64,000 nucleotides of DNA from Ascaphus truei (taxonomy: Eukaryota; Chordata; Amphibia; Anura; Ascaphidae). Where the stretch lies: contig WSYH01000660.1 of NCBI GenBank assembly GCA_036426205.1, forward strand, positions 62,001-126,000, read 5' to 3'. The position numbers and the translations under genes were made by a program. Shown here one piece after another: positions 54,909 to 64,000 of this stretch; position 1 is the first letter of the stretch; the number at the start of each line of letters is the position of its first letter. The notes under the pieces were generated by a model. It was not told where the DNA came from and searched no databases. It saw only the letters and a list, made by a program, of their open reading frames with translations.

Positions 54909-56530
54909 TTGTGTGAGGGAGCAGGGGGGCTCTTGTTATTAACTAAATGATACCATCAGGACAATCTGCATTTCAAAGACAAAACCAGCAGCCTGTGCTG
55001 CCCCAGCCCTCTGTGAGACACAGAGAGAACAGGTATACATAGTGATGAACTGGAGGAGTATACACATCTACATGCAGCAGCAACTATCTTCCCCTAGCAC
55101 AGTGCCTGGGAAATGTTACTGTCTTGTTTCTATTCTACACAGTATGTGACACGTGATCCATTTTGAAGTCTAAAAACTACAACTCCCATGATCCCCTTAG
55201 TGTGAGCATGCGCAGTAGGACACAGAGCTGTGACCTGGATGTAGTCATTGTCTCCACTTTCGGGAAAGTGAATCTGAGACCAAAACACAACAGAGCACAA
55301 CAGAGCACAGCCGCCACGTCAATGCTGAGAGGTACAGTATGTGTAGGACACCCACCCTTTTATTAATTGCATTTGTTGGCTTATAAGGTATCAGTGACCC
55401 ACTGTTGATGCCAGGGGTGTGCTGTGCGTAAATGCTAGAAACGATCATATCATTGGGATTCAGGTTCATTGTCTTGGTGGAGTTGCTTGACCCGTGCTGG
55501 TAAAGATAAAGGTAAACACATACACATTCCCAGAGAGCTCAAACTCCTACACCCACCACATCATGAAAATAGATTTATGCCAAAATGAGTGCTACTGAGC
55601 GTGGTGGCAAATGTATACAAGAAAAGACAGAGGTGCCCAATGCTACATCAAATTGACAAAACATATATGGTAATAAGTATAAAGTTTAAATATTTAAATA
55701 ATAATAGTAATTACTTGGTTATTTAGTTAAACCCTTTGGCCAAAGCGTCGTAAGCCTGCATACCACGTCAAGGTAAACCAAATTAATGCAGGTCCTTACA
55801 CTAAAACTGTGAACCCTTCCTTACTTATTACCATATATGTTTTGTCAATTTGATGTAGCAAAGATAAAGGTAACCAGATGGACACAGAAACTCGGGGTGA
55901 GACTGGTATTCTGGTTGTGACAGGTAGCTGGGATGTAGATTTATCTGGGTTTCAGTGTTTGTTGACCCATACTGGAAATGGTAGTGCTATTGAGGCTGAA
56001 GCTGATGAGCAGGTTGTGGCACATTGGAGGGGCTGTGAAGCGCTATGTACATTAATGGCGCTATATAAATAAAGACATACAGATGCAGCGGCCGTTATTC
56101 GAACATTTACCCGGTACATCCCGCGTTACCCCGCGTGGTGAACCCGAGACGGTCAGTTGTAGACATAATGGCCCATCAGAGTAACACAGCAGGAGTCCTT
56201 GCTGTGAGTCCTACCGTGGTCTGCCTTTATTTATTTATTTGCTCTGTATGCATCATATATGCCAGAGTTACCAGTGGGTTTATTTATCCCGTTCCATGTA
56301 ATATACCCCATTCATGACCTGTTATGATAACAAGCTGTTATTTTGCATGCTTGATTTCGGGATTGCTACATATACACCTATATTTATCCTCCATACTGGG
56401 ATACATGGTGCTTTACTATTTATCAGCACCCATTACACTACTCATGTGACACCGGGGAATTGTTCCCAATAGTGTTTTTTATTTGAACTGTGTGTGTTTT
56501 TGCGTCGAAGTTTCAATATTAAATAACATT
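54909..56530. repeat. Tandem duplication, unit 2
   Basis: The second unit. It is shorter at 54935-55050, where a few small deletions remove AACTTGGAAAAGAAATT and part of a TATA-rich stretch. The spread of substitutions looks like real divergence, unlike the 44-49 kb block. Confidence 0.88.
55175..55332 (+). promoter_or_regulatory. ZNF143/THAP11-type promoter motif and first-exon candidate, unit 2
   Basis: AACTACAACTCCCATGATCC at 55175-55194. ATG at 55322 precedes GAG|GTACAGT at 55331/55332. Motif, ATG and donor are all kept in both units, though the units are similar throughout. Confidence 0.4.
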
Positions 56531-57059
56531 TTATTATTTTGGCTTTTATTGGTACCCGTCCTCCTACAGTGTTTGGAGCGGTTACTTTAGCTCATGTATA
56601 TCCTATTGCCAACTATATAAGTATTTGACTGTTATATGATTATACCTCTATACCGAGTGCAGCAAATAGGGTTCTTTTTGGGTGATTCTGATTTCACCTG
56701 GTTTGTTTGCATATGTGCCTCTGTCTCTCCCTATATGCACCGTCCTCACTATATAACTATTACCTATACCTATTTAGGTGGGCAGTGTTAGGTCTTTCTG
56801 TTGTGCATACAGCATATATACCTATTAAATATAATCCTTTAATAAAATATACTTTCACACTGTATCTGGTGCTAAAATGTCTAAGTACCCTTTTCTCGTG
56901 TCAGGGATAGAATAATAAGTGGCTCGCAGGCTTATACGCTTTAGCCAAAGGGTTAACTAAATGACCTTTTTTCAAGAGATATATTTCACTGTGTATTTTT
57001 GTCACATTGGATGTTGCTCTGGACTTCTTTGATTCTTGTTATAGAATAAGAAGATATAC
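56531..57059. other. No recognised feature
   Basis: AT-rich, repeat-like. TTAGCCAAAGGGTTAACTAA at about 56941 echoes the repeat at 24.76 kb (inverse at 54.1 kb). Confidence 0.4.
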
Positions 57060-57405
57060 TCTTTACTCTTACTAGGCTTATCCCCCCCATCCCCCTCACC
57101 TCGCTCTTCCCCTCACCTTGCTCTCCCACCCCAATCCCCTCACCTCGCTCTCCCCCTCAACCCCCTCACCGCACTCTCCCCCCCAACCCCCTCACCGCAC
57201 TCTCCCCCCAAACCCTCACAAAAATTATTTATTGTCGCATAATTTACACACAGTCACAGTAATGCATATACGACAGTCAGGTCCAAGAGCTGACACTCTA
57301 GGACCCCAACACACGGATAAGTGGTAACCAAGTGGGCTTAACCTTTATTATTGAGCCTGGTTTACCCACTCACCATCACAAAGAGTTACCAGTCACACAT
57401 GGTTT
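57060..57405. repeat. Left inverted copy: C-rich minisatellite plus flank
   Basis: A CCCCTCACCTCGCTCTCC minisatellite (57080-57220), then sequence that is the reverse complement of 62610-62790 (CATGTGTGACTGGTAAC, GTGTTGGGGT, AAATTATGCGAC inverse). Confidence 0.8.
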
Positions 57406-58244
57406 CACGATGCTAATATCGCAGCAGTATGGAAGCACCAACGTTCCAAATTAGCATTTCCCCAAGACAGAACCATATGTGGCAACTTTTTCAGATGGAA
57501 CAATTAACACGTCTAGTTTAATGACAAACCGCCAAAATTCCCCAAACAAGTCTTGGCGCCTTGTTGGCCCAGACATATCCAGGGTGAATTGCCACGGCCA
57601 ATCTTTTCTTTGATAATCTAATGCGTTCTCCTTGGGGGGTCTGCCTGAGCAGAACATAGAGACGTACATGTATGACAACGCCCCACTAAAGAACGCCCCC
57701 CCGCTACACAATATGTCTCGAGCGAGCCCGCGGAGGAAGCAAAGACTGCAAGGCTGCATACCGGTTTTAGGTTCCTTGCACAAGCTATCACGGCGATCCG
57801 GGCACCGTCCACCCACCACCCTTACCACCCCCCCCCTCGTCTCTCCCTCCCTTTCCACCCCCGTCCGTTTCTGGTTCGTCTGGTCTGTCTGTTACTGTCG
57901 TGGTAGTAACTAGTATATGTGTAGTTGGACGAGTTTGTTCATACACGAAAAAATTGGAGATTGTATGGCAATTGTCTGTGAACGGGATGAATCTGTTTCC
58001 TCCAATCAAATTTGAGTTGTAAAAAAAAACAACAAAAACCTGAACCAAATGCCCATTATTGTGCATTTGTTTCTCACATGTGTATTCCGACTTAATTAGC
58101 TATAACAAAATTAAATCCAATGATTCCAGAACTGTTTTAATTTTTTTACATACAATGATTTAGCGTTTTTTTTTTTTTTTAGTACCCAATGATTTGTATT
58201 TTTGTTGCTGATTCTCCCCATGCAACATTGATTTTATTAAACAC
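57406..58244. other. No recognised gene
   Basis: Contains C-rich runs near 57830. ORFs on both strands here have no recognised domain and biased composition. Confidence 0.4.
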
Positions 58245-58282
58245 AAGTGGTGATGTGTGTGTTGTGTGTGTGTTGTGTGTGG

Positions 58283-58319
<37 letters not shown>

Positions 58320-58390
58320 TGTGGGTTGTTTTTTTTTGTGTGTGTGGTGTGTGTGTGGGTGTGGTTTGTGTGTGTGTGTGTGTGTGATGT
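58245..58390. repeat. GT-rich microsatellite
   Basis: GTGTGT repeats with T-run and GGG interruptions. Confidence 0.95.
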
Positions 58391-61300
58391 GTTTGTAATT
58401 ATATATGATAGTGGGCACTAGCCTATAAGGGTGTGGAGGTAGGTGAGGTCGTAATTGTCTGTTTTTGCCCCGGAGGGTGGTTGGCTCCCGTGTGGGGTGA
58501 GGTGTGGTGAGAGAGGGGTTCAACCCATTAATACCTAGCGACGAGAATGGCAAGTTTTACTGGACATATTCGGGGTCAACATGGTTAGCTAATGTTTTCT
58601 TTTATAAAGTATTAACCCCTTTGTGCCTCTGTTATACCTTTGTGTACCACAGGCATGAAATGGGTGTAATGTTATTGTGACCAAGTTTTCTTCTGTAATA
58701 TCGACTTACCGCAGCCTCTTACATAAATATTACCCAACCCCCAATGCTGTATGTAACCATTATTAACGGTCTCTTTATTCCCATAGTTTATCGTTACTGG
58801 GCCTAAATATCGCACCCATAAATTACATTACCACAATCTTTGCTACAATACCACATTAATTGCGGGTAAACACCCTTATTTTATTCCTGGGTGCATATTA
58901 GCTCCACTTTAACAGAATTTGATGTATCCTGATCCGTAGTCCTTTTGTTATGACTCGGGACAAACAAGACTAACCATGCTTTACTAGCCACTAGTGTCCA
59001 AAACTTTGTCGGTAATGTAATGTTTTATGATTATAACCTGGGTCAGCTAGTCATGGAAACCGATGGACTACTAGGGGTTCCTATGTACTGTAATTAGTTT
59101 AATAACTATTTTAAGCATCTATTCCATGTTGGTTTAGCTATACGTATAATAGGATTCTTTTCTTGTATAGCACTGCTATTTTTACATGTCAGTGTCCTTT
59201 ACACACTGAGCTGCTCCTCCCTCTCTCTTATTTTGCCTATGTATATAATAGGGGCATTATTTGGGTGCCATGATTTCGTATATATAGGAAAGACATCTTG
59301 AGTAGGTGTCTAAAAGATTTTTCAGTATTTTGGCTTTTCATCTTTCCGATAATATCAGGATCTTGATTATGGCCGTTTTAATTGAAAAATGTGTCTTATG
59401 CCTGTTTTTATCGATCCACTGATTTTTAAAATTAACAGGGTCCCATAAAATTGCTTTATTTTTTTGGCGCTGCAACCTGAGTCAGTGAACGTAAACTAAG
59501 AAGGCCTCTTTTTTTAGGCCGGTAATACGGCATTTTGGTTACCGCAGCTGGATGTATTCCTGCCCTTGAACTAAAGTTCATGTTTAGTTAATTAAGTTCT
59601 GTTGACCCGCAATGGTGTATGCAATCTATCCATATTTTGCAATTTAACACAGTAATAACACAACAGCAGGGATGTAAAACCACACAAACCCACCTATTCC
59701 TGATTACCTGGTTCTGGCGCGTTACTTTTCCTCGCACAATGTACGCCACTTGAAACCAGCTCTTTTTCCATATTCAGCTTCGTACCAGACCAGAGCTCTG
59801 TGTGTGGGGGAGGTCCTGTGCATGTTTCTGTAGTAGATTTTCCTGGGTCCCTGCAACGCCACAAGGGTCTGTTCTGTTGTCTTCCGTCGTTTCTTCGGCA
59901 ACAATTCCAACCTAAAATTGGACAGTTCGTGGTCCTCAAAAAAGTAAAGGTCTATTTTATAAATGAAAGCTGAAAAAAGATACAAGTTGTGTAATAAATG
60001 TTGGGACTCTTTTCTTCTCTTTCTTCTCACAGTTTTTTGAGGTTAACAAAGTTAATGGAGAGTAATGTATATCGATGGCTCACTTATCCTGTACCGCAGT
60101 TTTAAAAAAGGACTTGGATCCACAGGCCATACCATTGATACTTTTTGATTTACTTTTAAAAAAACAAAACACTGTTGTAGTTTAAAAAACCCAGACAAGA
60201 TGACACATGTTCCCCAATGTAGTTTTTCTTCCGGTGGAACTACACAAAACAGAACGATGGTTAATGGTACAAGTTGATGTAAGGCGGGAATTGTCCATTC
60301 CAAACCTGAACTTTTTTTTATAAATAGTAAGTGTGTGAAATTGAGTATAACAAATGTGAGCAGGTGGGTGTGGAGCCCCTCTGCCCCCAAATGTTTCCAC
60401 CAGAGCGCTCTTACAGTACTTATCAGCCTCCTTGTGTATTAAATAATAACCAAGGGAGAAAAAAGTTACAAGGGCTTTACACAGCAAAACGTAACATTAT
60501 TACAATCAAATGCCATAACATACTTATGTCCCAAGAATTTTGCTTTTGTGTTCCCCAAATACAGGTCCAAGCCGATCTTCTATTATGGGTATGTCCGCCT
60601 TTTTTCATCTTGAACCAACCTCGGGAACCAGAGAAAGCTATAGACAGGGACAGAAAAAAGAAAAAAGCGCAAAGCCCATAGGTATAATTGTCAGACTTAT
60701 GAAAATTAAAACGGTTATAACAACTCACAGAATAGACAGGTGTATGGCATCTCGGTATAAATAACAACCGTCAATGACCCGGGTGTCTGGGAACTTTTCC
60801 CGCTTCTTCTTTCTGCTTCGTTGATGCACAGCCCTCCTCTTTCCCGATCTGCAATCGTTCAGCTTCTCCGCGTCAGCTACTTTCGCGACCGTCGGCGGCG
60901 TGACTTCGATCGGGGGGTTTGATTATGGGCGGTCACCTAAAGATTACAGGATAGAACACCAGGGGGCCAAACAATATGGAGGATACAGGGTGCTAAGGCT
61001 GAACAACGAGAAAACTTTTTGGATACATCACTTAACACCTGTCTCCAATGGTTAAATGAAGAAATTGATAGGCAGTTTTTTTGTAATATAGAAAATTTTT
61101 ATATTTTTTTTATTACAGATTGATGACATTGGAAAATTAATCTATACTTAGTTAGTTTATAATGGTTTAACCATGTAATGGTATTCTTTGCGTGTTTTCT
61201 CAGAGTATTTAATTAATTTTTTCAGGTTACACATACATTATGTTTTTACTTTCTTCTATATCTAATTAGTTTTATGCTATTAGAAGATTCCTCATCAGTT
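58391..61300. other. Long stretch without a recognised gene
   Basis: AT-rich sequence. Short open frames on the minus strand (59722-60030, with LELLPKKRRKTTEQ; 60052-60487) look protein-like in places but have no recognised motif. They may be relics of an old element. No termini or target duplications found. Confidence 0.4.
59150..59225 (-). mobile_element. Deleted remnant of the CORE/L2 SINE
   Basis: TCTTGTATAGCACTGCTATT joined directly to GTCAGTGTCCTTTACACACT and GAGCTGCTCCTCC. These are the two ends of the SINE at 4106-4347 with its middle missing. Confidence 0.65.
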
Positions 61301-61440
61301 ACACACTCGTGATAACAGACTGTAGATTAATAACTATAGGGCACGTTACATACTTGATCAATGAGTCATACAACTATTGTTTAATTAATTCATTTTTTTG
61401 CTATAATCACTGTCGTGCTTGAGCAACCAGCATGAACGTG

Positions 61441-61479
61441 CCCCTGATGAAGAGGACAAGCTCCTTGAAACGCGTAGGG
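61441..61479 (+). ncRNA. Candidate type I hammerhead ribozyme
   Basis: CCC (stem I), CTGATGA (61444-61450), a stem II of GGA/TCC with flanking A-T pairing, GAAA (61467-61470), CGCG, TA cleavage site (61475-61476), GGG (stem I partner). All catalytic-core bases are intact. The downstream sequence (to about 61860) resembles a Penelope 3' region. Confidence 0.5.
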
Positions 61480-62609
61480 GCTGACATTGCTAAAGTGATG
61501 CTGGCTGGCACCTCGGCACCAATAGAACCAGTTAGCGAGATCCTGGAGTCCGTCTTCGGAGAAGAAGCAGTGACCGCCCATGACTCCACCCCCCTATCGA
61601 CGTCACGCGCCGACGTCTGCGGTATAGCTGACGCGAAGCTGACGCTTGGCAGATCGGGACAACGAGGAGGCTGTGCTCATACGCAGGCATAATAAGCGAA
61701 CACGTCCAGCACCCCTGTTTCCTTACCTCCCTTCTTTTGTTATTTATACCAGCGATGCCCTATACCATTTTTATGTCTGGGAGTTTGATAAACCTTTTTA
61801 CTTTCCATAAATCTTACAATATTACCCTATGCCTGCGCTTTTTTCTTTTTTCTTCCTTAACTTAGAACATGCCCGGGACTGCTTTGCAACTGGAATATAG
61901 AAACGCCTTGACCACAGTCCTAATGGGTAACAATGTCGGTTTTGGCTGAAATAAAACACTACAAATTGGAACCAGCCCCCTGTACTCAAAGTTAACATGT
62001 ATGGCTCAATGCAGGTTCAGAACATAATGACGCAAATACAGAAAATGCTGAAAACGAGAGGTACCTCTCGAATGTATACTCCTTCCTGTACAATACTTTA
62101 TCATAAAATAACAAATACCAGAGTCCGTTGGAACCGGTATCATGCCGGAAACACACCTCTGAGGAAGGCAGCATGGCTTGATGTCTCTGATTTAGAGAAG
62201 GAGGCAATCACACTATGAAAGTAGGAGCATAAAAGGTGCGAGCGCACAATTTTTACTTCCATCCCTATCCTATTGTCTTCCGCAGCCCTATTTTTTTTCT
62301 GACATTGTTTGATTAAAGCCGTGTATGTCTACATAACCGGGCAGCAATGTTCTGAACAATGCTGTGAGAGAAGAAGAGAGGGGGATCGATGCAAAGAGCT
62401 GCTGTGATCACATGGCTCATTGCTATTTACTTGAGTGCCTGTTAAAGTGCATTGAGGCTATTGCGCTTTAGTGATCTAGTATTTGGTAACAGAGGAGGCA
62501 AAGTGGTTTAAAGAAGAATAACCCCTTCAATCCGTACCTGGGAGGCAAATAAAGGGTGTGGGAGGAAGGGGATACAGAACACAAACAGACAATACGACAC
62601 ACAGTAAGA
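61480..62609. other. Probable Penelope-type 3' sequence, then unassigned
   Basis: 61480-61870 follows the hammerhead and ends in a T-rich tract (CGCTTTTTTCTTTTTTCTTCC). From 61870 to 62609 I see no gene. A short open stretch at 62150-62215 (RKAAWLDVSDLEKEA) is unassigned. Confidence 0.4.
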
Positions 62610-63125
62610 GAAACCATGTGTGACTGGTAACCTTTGTGATCGGTGAGAGTGTAACCGCTCAACATAAGGTTAAGACCCATTGGTTACCCCTGATCCTTTG
62701 TGTTGGGGTGCTAGATGGTCCTCTTTGGACTGAAGTGTATATGCCATTCGCTGTATGTGTTAAATTATGCGACTCAATAATTGTTGTAGGCGTTGGGAAG
62801 TGGGCGGTGGGGGGTGAGGGATGGGGGGCAAGGTGCGAGTGGGGGGTTGAGGGGTGTGAGGCGAGGGAGATCGAGGGCAGGAGATGGGGGAGAGCAGCGG
62901 TGAGGGGAAGTGCGGATGCGAGTGAGGGGGGTTGGGGAAAGGGCGAGGTGAGGTGTTGGGCAAAGTGCGAGGAGGGGGCTCGCAATGTGAGTGGGTTGGG
63001 GGGTAAGCGAGGTGAGGGGTTGGAAGGAGATCGAGGTGAGTTGTTGTGGAAATGACAGGTGAGGGGTTTTGGGAAAGGACGAGTGAGGGGGTGGGGGGTA
63101 GAGCGAGGGGAGGGTGGGGGGGGAG
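62610..63125. repeat. Right inverted copy: flank plus G-rich minisatellite
   Basis: The inverse of 57060-57405, with the minisatellite expanded (62800-63125; GGGGTGAGG, GGGGTTGAGG and similar units). It has dense G-runs on the plus strand. Confidence 0.8.
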
Positions 63126-64000
63126 ATACCTGCTGTACACACAATATTCCACTTAAACAAACAAGAGAGGAAAAAAAAAAAACAATTATCAGCACTCGTG
63201 GGATCCCCTATTCTAAATTCTAGTGTATAATTTAAAATTAATCTTTCAGCAAAGTGATCAGAAATTAAAATAAAATGGTGGGTTAAAATCGTAGAACCAG
63301 ACCACATATATACTCCTATGGTGATACATATGGTACTCTGGACCCATATAAAATGAGACACTTGAGTGGTATTACATCAAAATCTCTAGGGATCTGTGGT
63401 ATGCCGATTGCCCTTTGCTTGGCAAAATGGGGTCTCTAGACACTGAGCTTTAGAAGAAAATTGCAAAAGGTAAGTGATCACACACAGCAGGGCTGTATCG
63501 TTGGCATCAAAATGTTAATAATCATCTCCAATGAGTAAGTATGAGAGCACTTTCCGAGCGTCCTTCAGTTTATGATCAGAAAAGTAAATGAATGGAAATT
63601 TTGTTAGGCTTAGTCCCCTGGGGATCCTCTTTTTTCCTGATAGTTATAGAGGCTGTTATATTCCCCAATATACGAAGCCATTTGCTCATCAGTTTTTTAT
63701 TCTTTAATCTGATCCTCTCTGAATGGCCTGCTTAAATGCTGGGTACATTCCTCAGGTTCTTCCACTACTTGCGAAAATATCTGCTATCTGCTGCATGTGC
63801 AAGGCAACCTTATGCTCATTGTTAGCAAAATCCATCTTAATCTTACAGACCTTAGAAATGATTAGCAGCCTTTTAGTGCCCGTTCAAACAGTCCAAAGAT
63901 ATTACACACACACAAATAGTGCAGCAGTCCCAATCAATTCTTAAAAAAGTCTCAAATAAACAAAAACCAGAAATAAGGGATACAAATCCCCTCTTGGTAT
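63126..64000. other. No recognised gene; short match to 25.7 kb
   Basis: 63500-63590 on the minus strand matches 25715-25800 (TTTTCTGATCATAAACT, CGCTCGGAAAGTGCT, TTAACAT...GCCAACGAT). The rest is unassigned. Confidence 0.5.

Noticed and set aside
57451..57858. 135-aa minus-strand ORF
   Set aside because: No recognisable domain or partner exon, and it overlaps C-rich low-complexity sequence.
58605..58640. piggyBac-like end (TTAACCCCTTTGTGCC)
   Set aside because: No matching inverted end or transposase nearby.

Overview
This is vertebrate nuclear DNA, most probably from an amphibian and probably a frog. No bacterial, plasmid or viral-genome organisation is present. The amphibian call rests on the repeat mix: a chromodomain Ty3/gypsy element, a Gmr1-like gypsy element, Penelope-like (GIY-YIG) elements, an L1-like LINE, a CORE/L2-tailed SINE, hammerhead-like motifs, and a C2H2 array with the linker style [15 protein letters not shown] cannot name the species. 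Almost the whole window is nested transposable elements. The only host-type gene is a broken zinc-finger gene whose last exon resembles that of PRDM9.

Layout. 1-4.0 kb: 3' half of a chromodomain gypsy element and a small TA-target transposon. 4.0-7.7 kb: a split repeat holding a SINE, then a minus-strand Penelope-like element (RT plus GIY-YIG). 7.7-12.4 kb: an L1-like LINE, interrupted inside its RT by a TA-target transposon that itself holds a ~800 bp palindrome. 12.5-23.5 kb: a minus-strand LTR element coding only unrecognised proteins, whose 3' LTR has taken two further insertions (11-bp and 15-bp direct repeats). 24.7-25.7 kb: a dispersed repeat with a gypsy-like solo LTR. 26.4-38.4 kb: a Gmr1-like element (integrase before RT) whose 3' LTR was hit by a gamma-type endogenous retrovirus (31000-37896; 4-bp duplication GTGG; serine-tRNA primer site; RNase H missing; env frame open). 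39.2-42.1 kb: the PRDM9-like zinc-finger exon, hit by a TA-target transposon and a solo LTR. 42.1-44.4 kb: a Penelope-like fragment, a minisatellite and a tRNA-derived SINE.

44.4-49.3 kb repeats 39.7-44.3 kb almost entirely, but with single-base insertions and deletions throughout, coding or not. I read this as unpolished long-read sequence or a false duplication. It is followed by a GC-rich block of unknown origin ending in an N gap (51359). 51.4-53.2 kb holds GC-rich repeats and a second SINE. 53.25-56.53 kb is a 1.65 kb tandem duplication, each unit carrying a ZNF143/THAP11-type promoter motif and an ATG-plus-splice-donor first-exon candidate. 57.0-63.1 kb is bracketed by inverted copies of a G/C-rich minisatellite. 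The stretch between them is mostly unrecognised, apart from a SINE remnant and a hammerhead candidate.

The genes do not form a pathway. The main value lies in the nesting order (several insertions can be ordered by target duplications and empty sites), the regulatory content of the retroviral LTR (tandem interferon-response-like repeats), and the decayed PRDM9-like exon. Two N gaps and the indel-riddled block mean 31.4 kb and 44-51 kb should not be trusted base by base.
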